A stretch of 52,336 nucleotides of DNA. Origin: Marinomonas flavescens (lineage in GTDB: Bacteria > Pseudomonadota > Gammaproteobacteria > Pseudomonadales > Marinomonadaceae). The translations under genes and the position numbers were made by a program. Positions 17,708 through 26,119 of the stretch are shown one piece after another (positions within the stretch are counted from its first letter, which is position 1; the number at the start of each line of letters is the position of its first letter). The notes beneath the pieces are model-generated. The model saw only the letters and a list, made by a program, of their open reading frames with translations, made no database searches and was not told where the DNA came from. The DNA is taken from NCBI RefSeq assembly GCF_004352835.1, contig NZ_SJSB01000023.1:1-52336 (forward strand). Reading direction: 5' to 3'.

Positions 17708-18397
17708 TTGAGACTAGATTTTTATTTATCCCATGTTACAGATCTTGCGCGTAAAGCCTCGAAAATAGCCGCTTCGAAAGGTCGTGTTACTGTAAACGGT
17801 GAAACGATTAAAAAAGCAAACCACCCAGTACAAGAAACGGACGTTATCTATTTAGATGACACGCGTCTAGCTTGGCCATCGGAAGGCTATTATTTACTCT
17901 ATAAACCAGCAGGTTACGTCTGTGCGACGGAAGATGCTGAGCATTCTACCGTGGTAGATTTACTGCCTTCACATCTAGGGCAAAGCTTAAAAGTGGTTGG
18001 GCGTTTAGATAAAGATACAACTGGCTTATTATTGCTGACAACAGATGGCCAATGGTTGCATCGCATTACATCGCCTAAAAAAGCGTGTAATAAACGCTAC
18101 CGAATGACATTGCTCGATAGCATCGACGATGCTGCGCTTGAACAACTTGAAAAAGGCGTATTATTGAATGGTGAGTCTCAACTGACAATGCCAGCGGTTG
18201 TCGAACGTATTTCTGATAACGAAATCTTCTTAACGATTCAAGAAGGCAAGTATCATCAAGTTAAGCGGATGTTGGCAGCAGTCGGAAATAAAGTTGAGAC
18301 GCTGCATCGTGATCAAATCGGAGACTTAGCTCTAGATGAGGGACTAAATCCTGGCGAATTTAGAGAATTAACCGAAGACGAAGTCGGCTATTTTTAA
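17708..18397 (+). CDS. rsuA: 16S rRNA pseudouridine-516 synthase RsuA-type
   Basis: Converts U516 of 16S rRNA to pseudouridine (229 residues; E. coli RsuA 231). It has an N-terminal S4 RNA-binding domain (RLDFYLSHVTDLARKASKIA) and a catalytic domain with VGRLDKDTTGLLLLTTDG near 95-112, where the Asp is catalytic. IQEGKYHQVKRMLAAVGN near 177-194 is the typical RsuA/RluE C-terminal motif. The start is TTG at 17708 with only a weak ribosome-binding site. RluE/RluF-type relatives are the main alternative, but the length and the DLLP... segment favour RsuA. Confidence 0.88.
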   Translation: MRLDFYLSHVTDLARKASKIAASKGRVTVNGETIKKANHPVQETDVIYLDDTRLAWPSEGYYLLYKPAGYVCATEDAEHSTVVDLLPSHLGQSLKVVGRLDKDTTGLLLLTTDGQWLHRITSPKKACNKRYRMTLLDSIDDAALEQLEKGVLLNGESQLTMPAVVERISDNEIFLTIQEGKYHQVKRMLAAVGNKVETLHRDQIGDLALDEGLNPGEFRELTEDEVGYF

Positions 18398-18440
18398 ATT
18401 AGATAATCGTGTTTTAGCTACTATAAATGAGAGAATGCAC

Positions 18441-18812
18441 ATGACTACAGAATTATCGATGGATGAACGCGTCCAATTATTAGTTGCGCCGGATAGCGAA
18501 CGTTTAGTTTATTTCGTTGAAAAAGTGAAAGAAAGCCAAACCGTATGGAGCTTGAGTAACGAAGATGGCTTTGTAATGGTTGAGACGGACGAAGGTGATT
18601 GCGTCATGGTTTGGCCTGATGCTGAATTTGCGAGCCAATGGGCAGTAGAAGATTGGGATGATTGCGAGCCAGTAGCTGTTGAGCTGGAGACATTTTTGAC
18701 GGGATGGTTGCCAAGTTTGGCAATAGATAAAATCACCATAGCGGTATTCCCAAATATTGAAGATGAAGGCAAGTTGTCTTCAGCTGATGAGCTAAAAACA
18801 CTTTTATCTTAA
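18441..18812 (+). CDS. DUF2750 domain-containing protein
   Basis: A small acidic cytoplasmic protein of 123 residues. The pattern YFVEKVKESQTVWSL, then MVWPDAEFASQWAVEDWDDC and FLTGWLPSL, is typical of the DUF2750 family, whose function is unknown. The ATG at 18441 is preferred over 18435 because GAGAGA lies six bases before it. It follows rsuA after about 40 bp and may be part of the same transcript. Confidence 0.8.
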   Translation: MTTELSMDERVQLLVAPDSERLVYFVEKVKESQTVWSLSNEDGFVMVETDEGDCVMVWPDAEFASQWAVEDWDDCEPVAVELETFLTGWLPSLAIDKITIAVFPNIEDEGKLSSADELKTLLS

Positions 18813-18839
18813 GGTGAAACTTATCTTAAGATAAAAATA

Positions 18840-18863
18840 GGGCACCATTTTAGTAAATGGTGC
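18840..18863 (+). terminator. Hairpin after the DUF2750 gene
   Basis: GGCACCATTT pairs with AAATGGTGCC around a short TAGT loop. The T-run behind it is poor (CTGCGTTATTTATTG), so termination efficiency is uncertain. The rest of 18864-19086 holds no gene I can support. Confidence 0.6.
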
Positions 18864-19086
18864 CTGCGTTATTTATTGTTATATTGACACCTGTTCTCAA
18901 AAGGCTGGAAGGCTCTGTAGATTTTTGCTTTTTGAGAGCGTTTATTTGATGATCCTAGCTTGTTGTATTACTAATCGCTATGACAGTCTGCTCGTCTTAT
19001 AACTGTCATAAGTATATTGCCTGAATATAAATTCGTTTCTCGCCTCAACCCTTCCCATTGTGCATAATATTACTCTCCCCTTTTTA

Positions 19087-19102
19087 GTAAACTGTTGTTT
19101 AC
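19087..19102. promoter_or_regulatory. Candidate operator for the TetR/RutR-type regulator
   Basis: GTAAAC-TGTT-GTTTAC is a perfect 6-bp inverted repeat 36 bp upstream of the regulator's start codon. The symmetry and position fit autoregulation by a TetR-family dimer. It does not match the E. coli RutR site as I know it. Confidence 0.5.
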
Positions 19103-19137
19103 AGATTTTGATTTTACGATAAGGAAGTAATCACAGA

Positions 19138-19761
19138 ATGAGCAAGCGCCAAAGTAATCGAGAAGAAGTCTTCACTCGGATTTTAGAGGCTGCAGAGATT
19201 GAATTCGGTCTTAAAGGCTACAGTGGTGCAAGCCTGCAGCACATTGCGGATCGAGCTAACCTTCCAAAACCTAATATCGTTTATTATTTCCAGTCAAAAG
19301 CCAATTTATACAAACATGTTCTCAACCAAATATTAGCGGATTGGAATGATCTATTTAATCAGGCTACAGTTGACGATGATCCGGCTATTATACTAGATGG
19401 TTTTATTAGAGAAAAATTGGAATTGAGTTTCACAAACCCACGCTCGTCACGCATTTTTGCGATGGAAGTAATTGGCGGTGCGAGTCATATTGGCGACTAT
19501 TTGAAAGAAGAATTAGTGCCTTGGCTTACGTCTCGTGTCAGTGTTATTCAGGGTTGGATTGACGCAGGCAAAATGCGCGCTATTGACCCAACGAGTCTTA
19601 TTTTTATGGTTTGGGCTACTACTCAGCATTACGCAGATTTTGAAGCACAAATATTAGCGCTCACTAATAAAGAGGCACTAGGCGAAGACGATTTAAAACG
19701 TATTGGTGATACCGTGAGTAGTATTATTCTTACTGGTGTGGGTTTGGATTTACCAAGCTAA
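19138..19761 (+). CDS. TetR family regulator, RutR (YcdC)-like
   Basis: A 207-residue repressor. The N-terminal helix-turn-helix reads YSGASLQHIADRANLPKPNI then VYYFQSKANLYKHV (residues about 28-62). The C-terminal domain, with FAMEVIGGASHI near 103-114 and WATTQHYADFEAQI near 160-173, matches the YcdC-type effector domain of RutR, which senses uracil in E. coli. No rut pyrimidine-degradation genes are nearby, so the effector and targets are open. The gene has its own promoter region with a palindrome. Confidence 0.82.
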   Translation: MSKRQSNREEVFTRILEAAEIEFGLKGYSGASLQHIADRANLPKPNIVYYFQSKANLYKHVLNQILADWNDLFNQATVDDDPAIILDGFIREKLELSFTNPRSSRIFAMEVIGGASHIGDYLKEELVPWLTSRVSVIQGWIDAGKMRAIDPTSLIFMVWATTQHYADFEAQILALTNKEALGEDDLKRIGDTVSSIILTGVGLDLPS

Positions 19762-19840
19762 AAACGGCCAATAGACAAAAGCCCTATACCGTTTTTATTT
19801 GTCTGCTTTACATTCTTAAGTGTAATGGTCTAATGATTCC

Positions 19841-19878
19841 AAAGAGAGGGAGTATGATTCATCATGCTCCCTCTCTTT
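19841..19878. terminator. Bidirectional terminator between the TetR gene and the hybrid kinase
   Basis: AAAGAGAGGGAG (19841-19852) pairs perfectly with CTCCCTCTCTTT (19867-19878), and the inner ATGAT/ATCAT also pairs, separated by single mismatches. The stem covers the last codons of the sensor kinase gene, whose stop is at 19862-19864. It separates two convergent genes. Confidence 0.7.
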
Positions 19879-22800
19879 GTTTATGGATATGCTGAATCAA
19901 AGCGCGTAATTTAGCCGGTTTAGCTGGTTTAGCCATATAAATGACATTGTTTTGTTTACATCTTTCAACCAAGCCTGGTTCTTGCGACGCTGTAATTAAA
20001 ACAGCAGGAATGTCTTTATTGGCTTTCTTTCGCAATGTGCTAATAAGCGACAACCCATCTTGATTCTGATCAAGTTGAAAATCGACTAATAACAATTCTG
20101 CTTCACCTTCCGCTTGGTTTGCTTCTTCGAAGCGCTCGAATGTTTGGCAATCACACTGCCAATGGGTTAATAGCGTTCGCATTGCTGTGAGGTTGTTGTT
20201 GTCATCATCGATACACCAAACATAACAATGAGCAATATGACTGTGTGCTTTTGCCACGTTTAATGGTTTTTTCAAATTATTCTGCTCTTGACTTACTGCT
20301 AGTGGAATCCGAATACCAAAACAGCTTCCTTTGCCAGGAATAGAGCGAATTTGTGTTTCTAACCCAAGTTGTTTTTGCAAGCGTCTTACCAGCCCTAACC
20401 CCAAGCCCATTCCTTGCTCTGCTGTGTTTTCCCAGCGATAGAAGTCATCAAATATTTTTTTCTGTTCAGATTCTGGAATGCCAATACCGGTATCCCAGAC
20501 TTGTAATAAAACATGGTCTTTACGTTGGCGTGTACTTAAAAGCACCTGCCCTTTAGCGGTATATTTTACGGCATTAGAGACAAAGTTTTGAATAATACGA
20601 CGCAAATAAATAGGGTCACTGTGAACTTGAATTGGCAAGGTGTGGGTTGATAGCGAGAGTGCTTTATTTTCGGCAATGACGCCGAATTCCGCAATGATAG
20701 GAGAAAGAAGTTCTTCTAAATTACAATCAATTAGCCTTGGTTTAATGGCACCTTGGTCTAATCTCGCAATCTCCAATAATGTCGAAATAAGTGCTTCGGT
20801 GGATTCTAAAGAATCTGATAATTTACCAACAATATCGCCAGAATCTTCTGCTAAATCACTGGACTGTAATACTCCCATATACAATTTGGCGGCATTTAAA
20901 GGTTGTAATATATCGTGGCTGGCGAGGGCTAAAAACTCTGTTTTTGAGGCGTTTGCACGTTCTGCTTCCGCTTTTGCTTTGATTAATGCTTGCTCGGCGC
21001 TATTGCGTCGTTCAATTTCTGCCATCAACTCTTGATTAATACCCTGAACTTCGACTGTTCGAGCTTCTACACGCTTCTCTAAATCTATATTCGCCTCTTT
21101 AAGGGCTTGCTGGCTCTCAATGTGTTCGGTAACGTCAGTGAAGCTAGTGACAAAACCACCATCAGGCAGTGGGTTACCAACCATTTCAATCACTCGACCA
21201 CTGGCTCGTCGTCTCAAGAATCGATGACCAGAGCCTTTACGAAGGTAGTCTAACCGTTTATTGACAAGTGCTTCGAGATCGCCAACACCGCATTCACCAC
21301 GCTCCGCGTTATAGCGAATCAACTCTTCAACGGGGAGACCAATTTTCAGCATTCCTTCGGGGTAAGGGTAGAGGGATAAATAGGTTTTATTCCACGCGAC
21401 CATGCGTAAATCTTTATCCACCACACTGATCCCTTGATCTAAATTATCCATAGAAACAAACAGTAGGTTCTGACTGAACTGAATCGCTTGAGTCGTTTCA
21501 TCCAAATAAGTCACCATCTCTTCTACCTTGATTTGCTTGTCGATCAAGATAGAGTTGATGATAGTTCGCGCTGAAGAACCGCCTAAAACACCGCCTAAAA
21601 TACGTTCACAATAGTCAATAAATAAACGATTTGGGGTTATATTGGGAGCGAGCGTTTGGGCATAGTCTTTTTCAAAATTACGCAGTACTTGTTGGCTTTT
21701 TTGAGCCCCTAGAAAGGTTTCTAACAAGACAAATAAGTCGCTGTTTAAGGCTTTGCTTTTCGGTTTGAAGAAGCGATGTTCCAGTTCAGTCGTTGGACTA
21801 ACAAAAGCCGTGGCTTGTATTCGATCAATCAAGCGCTCAGAGGATAAAAGAGACCCAACTATATAGCCGATTATATTCGCCACTAAGCTGATAAAAGCAC
21901 CATAACTGAGTAAATCTGACCGAGACTCTTGGCTGCCTAAGGCCCAATCTATACTGCCTGTTAAAGGCATCATGAATAATAAAATCCAACACAGGAAGCC
22001 GAGAGTTAAGCCAGTATATACTCCATAAGCGTGACCGCGTTTCCAATATAATCCACCGAGTACAGCGGGCAGTAATTGCAGCACTAAAGAGAATGCAACT
22101 AAGCCTGTACCAGCCAAAGATTCGCTGTTGGCCATCTTTTGATAATAGAGGTAGGACAGCATGAGAATGCCAGCCATGGCAAAACGGCGAATGATTAATA
22201 TACGACGCCGATAAACGGGCAGCCCTTGGTGTTGAGCGCTTGCGCGAGCTATCATTAAAGGCAGGATAACATCGTTACTAATCATGATGCTTAACGCAAA
22301 TGTTGCAATGATAGTCATCGCCGTAGTGGCGGACATACCACCTAAAAAGATAAGCATTTGTAATGGTAAATTATCAGATGCTAATGCGAATTGAATAACA
22401 TAAGTATCGGCATTGATATTGCCTGAGAATAAGCTTTGTCCTGCAATGGCAATCGGCGGAATGATCACTGCAAAAATCAATAAATACAAAGGAAATAGTA
22501 ACCTTGCCATATTTGACTGACGCTTATCTTGATGGTCAACAACAGTGACGTGAAATTGTCGTGGCAAACAGACAACGGCCGCTGCTGACATAAGGGTTTG
22601 CATAATAAAAGAAAAAGAGATGAGCTGATTGGAATGCCATGCGCTAAAGTCGATGGCGTGCTCTGACCAGTTAGTAACAGAATGCTTCATCATCACGATA
22701 GCAACGATGCCAACGGCCACAATGGCGATTAATTTGAACAAAGATTCAGCACCAATCGCGAGCATCATTCCTGAGCGGTATTCGGTCACTTCGACTTTTC

Positions 22801-23317
22801 GTGTGCCAAATAGCATAGCAAATATGCCAATTAACAGGGTCGCGATAAAGACAACTAAGCTGACAGAGAACGCTTCTTGATCTGCGAATAAAGCAAAGTT
22901 TGAGCCGATCGCCTTAAGTTGCAAAGCAATATAAGGAATGACGGATAGCATAGCAATTAAGACTACGAGAGGCGCCGTTAAAGGTCGTTTTCCATAGCGG
23001 GATGAAATAAAGTCCGCAATTGAAGTGATGTTTTGTTTGTGGCTAACTAATATCATCTTGCGAATAAACGGAAAGGCAAATAGATAGAGTAGAATTGGCC
23101 CAAGTAATACAGGTAAATAATTCCAACCAGAACGAGATGCTACGCCAATAGCGCCATAAAAGGTCCATGCGGTACAATAAATAGCGAGTGATAGGCTATA
23201 TACTAAAGGGTGACTAGTGAGTTTCTTCGCCCATGGACTTTCTTTATCACCCCATAAAGCAATACAAAACAAACCTAGGATATAGAGGATGGCTAGAAAA
23301 ACCCAAAAAACAGTCAT
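19862..23317 (-). CDS. SSS-transporter/PAS/hybrid histidine kinase (CrbS/MxtR-like)
   Basis: A 1151-residue protein in which a solute:sodium symporter-like module of about 13 helices (residues about 1-500) is fused to signalling domains. A linker region fitting a STAC domain (about 515-590) follows, then PAS (about 620-735), a coiled coil, HisKA (ALASHDILQPLNAAKLYMG), HATPase (NFVSNAVKYTAKG, DTGIGIPE, GMGLGLGLVRRL) and a C-terminal receiver (WCIDDDNNN, LLLVDFQLDQ; phosphorylatable Asp in the latter). This layout is that of CrbS/MxtR, which controls acetate use through the LuxR-type regulator CrbR/ErdR. No such regulator is adjacent. Acetate-uptake genes 5-8 kb away support that reading, but other SSS-kinases such as CbrA (proline/histidine-linked) are possible. 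Confidence 0.85.
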   Translation of the reverse strand: MTVFWVFLAILYILGLFCIALWGDKESPWAKKLTSHPLVYSLSLAIYCTAWTFYGAIGVASRSGWNYLPVLLGPILLYLFAFPFIRKMILVSHKQNITSIADFISSRYGKRPLTAPLVVLIAMLSVIPYIALQLKAIGSNFALFADQEAFSVSLVVFIATLLIGIFAMLFGTRKVEVTEYRSGMMLAIGAESLFKLIAIVAVGIVAIVMMKHSVTNWSEHAIDFSAWHSNQLISFSFIMQTLMSAAAVVCLPRQFHVTVVDHQDKRQSNMARLLFPLYLLIFAVIIPPIAIAGQSLFSGNINADTYVIQFALASDNLPLQMLIFLGGMSATTAMTIIATFALSIMISNDVILPLMIARASAQHQGLPVYRRRILIIRRFAMAGILMLSYLYYQKMANSESLAGTGLVAFSLVLQLLPAVLGGLYWKRGHAYGVYTGLTLGFLCWILLFMMPLTGSIDWALGSQESRSDLLSYGAFISLVANIIGYIVGSLLSSERLIDRIQATAFVSPTTELEHRFFKPKSKALNSDLFVLLETFLGAQKSQQVLRNFEKDYAQTLAPNITPNRLFIDYCERILGGVLGGSSARTIINSILIDKQIKVEEMVTYLDETTQAIQFSQNLLFVSMDNLDQGISVVDKDLRMVAWNKTYLSLYPYPEGMLKIGLPVEELIRYNAERGECGVGDLEALVNKRLDYLRKGSGHRFLRRRASGRVIEMVGNPLPDGGFVTSFTDVTEHIESQQALKEANIDLEKRVEARTVEVQGINQELMAEIERRNSAEQALIKAKAEAERANASKTEFLALASHDILQPLNAAKLYMGVLQSSDLAEDSGDIVGKLSDSLESTEALISTLLEIARLDQGAIKPRLIDCNLEELLSPIIAEFGVIAENKALSLSTHTLPIQVHSDPIYLRRIIQNFVSNAVKYTAKGQVLLSTRQRKDHVLLQVWDTGIGIPESEQKKIFDDFYRWENTAEQGMGLGLGLVRRLQKQLGLETQIRSIPGKGSCFGIRIPLAVSQEQNNLKKPLNVAKAHSHIAHCYVWCIDDDNNNLTAMRTLLTHWQCDCQTFERFEEANQAEGEAELLLVDFQLDQNQDGLSLISTLRKKANKDIPAVLITASQEPGLVERCKQNNVIYMAKPAKPAKLRALIQHIHKQREGA

Positions 23318-23480
23318 CGATTGAACTACCTTTCCTTCGATTTGTCATTATTGATAATAAAAGACCAATGTAGCATAGCTTATTCAACAATCCTCTACGA
23401 CTTAGGTAGCGACTATTACGAGAGCCATTAATGAAGGCTCAGAACGTGGCGATGTCATGCAACATTAGGAAAATTACACC

Positions 23481-23560
23481 ATGTCCTTATCTCTAACAGT
23501 GAACAGTATTAAAGCCTACCATGTCCTTATCTCTAACAGTGAACAGTATTAAAGCCTACC
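23481..23560 (+). repeat. Perfect 40-bp tandem duplication over a start codon
   Basis: Bases 23481-23520 and 23521-23560 are identical. Each copy begins with ATG and encodes the N-terminus MSLSLTVNSIKAY. As 40 is not a multiple of three, the first ATG leads to a 23-residue dead end (stop at 23550-23552), while the second opens the full gene. The AGGA ribosome-binding site (23467-23470) is positioned for the first ATG. Confidence 0.97.
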
Positions 23561-23877
23561 ATGCCCATCTTTATTACAGCGATGAAGCGGGTCTGGAAAT
23601 GGCAAAAGGCATTGCCGAAAAAGCCGGTCAACTTTTTGACATCAAAATAGGGCGCTTCCATCAAAAACCAGTTGGGCCTCATCCATTGTGGAGTTGCCAA
23701 TTATCTTTTGCCGTGACGACTTTTGCTGAGATTGTCCCTTGGCTAATGATGAATCGACAGTCTCTCGATGTATTTCTTCACCCGCTAACTAATGATGATT
23801 ATGTGGATCATACACAAGGCGCGAGCTGGTTAGGGAGCTCCCATGCTCTTGATTTATCACAATTTACCCCCAAATAG
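23521..23877 (+). CDS. DOPA 4,5-dioxygenase family protein
   Basis: A small 118-residue protein of the DOPA 4,5-dioxygenase-like family. It has an early AYHAHLYYS, the central FHQKPVGPHPLWSCQLSF and the late LDVFLHPLTNDDYVDHTQGA; the histidines in these three segments are the likely metal ligands. In fungi and plants the family cleaves the catechol ring; bacterial members are poorly characterised. The start falls in the second copy of a 40-bp tandem duplication, so the normal ribosome-binding site now serves the out-of-frame first ATG 40 bp upstream. Expression may therefore be reduced. It lies 26 bp before marC. Confidence 0.82.
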   Translation: MSLSLTVNSIKAYHAHLYYSDEAGLEMAKGIAEKAGQLFDIKIGRFHQKPVGPHPLWSCQLSFAVTTFAEIVPWLMMNRQSLDVFLHPLTNDDYVDHTQGASWLGSSHALDLSQFTPK

Positions 23878-23892
23878 GGGGTTCTTATTTAG
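23866..23892 (+). other. GC-rich hairpin between the dioxygenase-like gene and marC
   Basis: ACCCCC pairs with GGGGGT around AAATA, spanning the stop codon of the upstream gene, and is followed by TCTTATTT. It resembles a short intrinsic terminator but ends only about 18 bp before the marC start, so it may instead limit readthrough into marC. Confidence 0.45.
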
Positions 23893-23903
23893 CAGAGTAA
23901 TTT

Positions 23904-24551
23904 ATGGAAGATTGGTTTAAGCAATTTATTATTTTATGGTCGGTTATTGATCCGATAGGCACTATTCCAGTTTTTTTAGCGGTGACTGCTGGGCTTGGAA
24001 GTCCTTCTTTATCACGAAAATTAGCGCTAAAAGCGGTGTTGATTTCTGCTGTAGTACTGCTATTTTTTGTTATTGCTGGCGAATATTTATTAAATGAAAT
24101 GGGGATACCGCTTGAAGCCTTTCAGATAGCGGGTGGTTTGGTGTTATTTCTTTTTGCCTTGACCATGATCTTTGGTGAAAGTAAGCCTGATGAAGAAATG
24201 GGGATCGTACAAAAAGGCATGCATGGCGCTGTTTTTCCGTTAGCGATACCTTCTATTGCTTCCCCCGGTGCGATGATGGCAGCTGTCCTTTTAACTGATA
24301 ACAACCGCTTCTCAATAATGCATCAGTTTGTTACGACTATGGTGATGCTAAGTGTTTTGTTTGTGACATTTATTTTGATGTTACTGGCTACCAGAATTCA
24401 AAAAATTATTGGTGTTGCAGGCGCTAGTGTTATTAGTCGTGTGATGGGGCTAATCTTGGCTGCGGTTGCTGTTAACTCCGTTTTAACCGGTATTCAGATG
24501 TATTTTGGCCTTCATACGGCATTAAGTGGAAATGGTTCTTTAGGCCTATAA
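23904..24551 (+). CDS. MarC family integral membrane protein
   Basis: A 215-residue protein with six predicted helices. The N-terminus contains the family signature WSVIDPIGTIPVFLAVT (residues 13-29), a second helix set follows from AFQIAGGLVLFLFALTMIFG, and the conserved FPLAIPSIASPGAM lies near 112-125. The MarC family's transport function is unresolved; it was once linked to multiple antibiotic resistance, but that has not held up. The upstream hairpin could separate it from the preceding gene. Confidence 0.92.
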   Translation: MEDWFKQFIILWSVIDPIGTIPVFLAVTAGLGSPSLSRKLALKAVLISAVVLLFFVIAGEYLLNEMGIPLEAFQIAGGLVLFLFALTMIFGESKPDEEMGIVQKGMHGAVFPLAIPSIASPGAMMAAVLLTDNNRFSIMHQFVTTMVMLSVLFVTFILMLLATRIQKIIGVAGASVISRVMGLILAAVAVNSVLTGIQMYFGLHTALSGNGSLGL

Positions 24552-24888
24552 AAGGTTAATAACTTAAGAAACCCTATCTCTTTATTTGGGCTGTAAATAG
24601 CGAGTTTATAGGTGATTGAGTTGATGCTAGTGGTCTTTATTAAATGAAATTTAAAGCGCATATAGCAGCGCTTTTATAGCGAAACTTTTATTAAAATTAA
24701 AAAAATTTAACGCTAACCCTAGGAAAATCGTCGATAGTCCCCAACTTTATGGCTTATGGTAGTTATTCATACTATGGGAGGTTACCATAGGAGTACAATC
24801 TGGGTTCGTGTTGTGGCGGTGTATCGCAAAGTCTGTTTGCTTCTATCAAGCACTCGTTCCCCTATTCATATTTAAGCAGGAGAAGACA
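24552..24888. promoter_or_regulatory. Intergenic region upstream of slyD with an inverted repeat
   Basis: No gene is supported here. TATGGTA (24753-24759) and TACCATA (24783-24789) form an inverted repeat around a 23-bp spacer in the likely leader of the slyD-like gene. An upstream in-frame TTG or GTG extension of slyD is rejected because a strong AGGAG lies directly before the ATG at 24889. Confidence 0.4.
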
Positions 24889-25371
24889 ATGCAAATCGCA
24901 GAAAACGCCGTAGTAAGCATGCACTACACACTAACAGATGAGCAAGGACAAGAGTTGGACTCTTCCGTTGGTCAAGAGCCACTTGTATTTTTGAGCGGCG
25001 CTCAAAACATTATTGATGGGTTAGACAATGCGCTTCAAGGTAAAACTGCTGGCGAGAAACTAACCGTTTCTGTTTCACCTGAAGAAGGTTACGGAGAAGT
25101 TCATCAAGAGTTGATCCAAAAAGTGCCTCGTGACAATTTCCAAGGTGTAGAAGAGATTCAAGTTGGTATGCAGTTTATGGCGCAAACACCAGGCGGCGAG
25201 CAACCTGTTACAGTTATTGGTGTTGAAGAAGATGGTGTAATGCTAGATGGCAATCACCCATTAGCGGGTAAGACATTAAACTTTGATGTAGAAATTGTTG
25301 ACGTTCGTGAAGCAGTAGCAGAAGAGCTAGAGCACGGACATGTACACGGAGAAGGTGGTCATCACCACTAG
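24889..25371 (+). CDS. slyD: FKBP-type peptidyl-prolyl isomerase, SlyD-like
   Basis: Cytoplasmic prolyl isomerase/chaperone of 160 residues. The FKBP core begins with VVSMHYTLTDEQGQELDSS; the inserted chaperone flap runs from about 70 to 125 (GYGEVHQELIQKVPRDNF then QVGMQFMAQTPGG). The conserved NHPLAGKTLNFDVEIVDVRE follows. The tail HGHVHGEGGHHH is a short version of the metal-binding histidine-rich tail used in nickel handling by E. coli SlyD, which is longer and also contains cysteines. AGGAG lies seven bases before the ATG. It is monocistronic, with a strong terminator. Confidence 0.93.
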   Translation: MQIAENAVVSMHYTLTDEQGQELDSSVGQEPLVFLSGAQNIIDGLDNALQGKTAGEKLTVSVSPEEGYGEVHQELIQKVPRDNFQGVEEIQVGMQFMAQTPGGEQPVTVIGVEEDGVMLDGNHPLAGKTLNFDVEIVDVREAVAEELEHGHVHGEGGHHH

Positions 25372-25414
25372 GCACTGATTAGCGTTCTTGTGGTTCGCTA
25401 AGACATGTTTAAAA

Positions 25415-25448
25415 TAAAAAACGGTATCTAGATAGATACCGTTTTTTT
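25415..25448. terminator. Strong terminator after slyD
   Basis: ACGGTATCTA pairs with TAGATACCGT around GA, with an A-run before and a run of seven T residues after it. It is effective rightward and possibly in both directions. Confidence 0.92.
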
Positions 25449-25516
25449 ATGGCTGAGTTTTCTATGACCATGTTTTTTAACACGCTAGAAAGTAGTCAAT
25501 TATTGGAGATAAAGTA

Positions 25517-26119
25517 ATGGAAGACATTAATTTTCAGGAACTTAAAACGACAATATTAGCCTGTGAAGCCTGTGCCTCTTTTTTACCCTTACCCCCTAAA
25601 CCAATTCTACAAATTCATCCAGATGCCAAAATTCTAATCGCAGGACAGGCTCCTGGTCGAAGAGCCCATGAGTCAGGGTTGCCCTTTGACGATCCTAGTG
25701 GTGATAGTCTGAGAGACTGGCTCGGTATTTCAAAAGACGTTTTTTATGATGAAACAAAAGTAGCATTAGTTCCAATGGGGTTTTGTTTTCCGGGAACGGG
25801 AAAGTCTGGAGATTTGCCACCAAGAAAAGAATGTGCCGATCTTTGGCGCGCTAAGCTTCTTTGTCAGCTGACAAAAATAAAACTAACCGTTGTGCTTGGT
25901 ACTTATGCACAGGTGTACCATTTGAAAACAACAGGTAAAATGTCAGTAACAGAGCAAGTGAAAGCCTCAGAGTTTTGGCTCGAACAAGGTAAAATTGCCT
26001 TGCCCCATCCTAGTCCGCGAAACAATCGTTGGCTTAAGCAAAATCCATGGTTTTCTACAGAGATACTACCGGAGCTCAAAGTGCGCGTTAATTCGTTGCT
26101 TCAGGATCCCGAGTCATAA
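25517..26119 (+). CDS. Uracil-DNA glycosylase superfamily protein
   Basis: A 200-residue protein with the UDG-superfamily fold markers: GQAPGRRAHESGLPFDDPSG near residues 43-62 (motif 1 with GxAPG), then LVPMGFCFPGTGKSGDLPPR and VVLGTYAQVYHL. The motif-2-like PHPSPRNNRW lies near 163-172. The cysteines at the N-terminus (CEACASFLPL) resemble those of the family often annotated as uracil-DNA glycosylase COG1573, but a complete four-cysteine iron-sulfur set is not obvious. Glycosylase activity is therefore plausible, not certain. The 3' end overlaps the convergent elaA gene by 32 bp. Confidence 0.82.
   Translation: MEDINFQELKTTILACEACASFLPLPPKPILQIHPDAKILIAGQAPGRRAHESGLPFDDPSGDSLRDWLGISKDVFYDETKVALVPMGFCFPGTGKSGDLPPRKECADLWRAKLLCQLTKIKLTVVLGTYAQVYHLKTTGKMSVTEQVKASEFWLEQGKIALPHPSPRNNRWLKQNPWFSTEILPELKVRVNSLLQDPES

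Noticed and set aside
20640..21035. 131-codon plus-strand frame opposite the hybrid kinase
   Set aside because: Lies across the conserved HisKA/HATPase coding region and has no ribosome-binding site.
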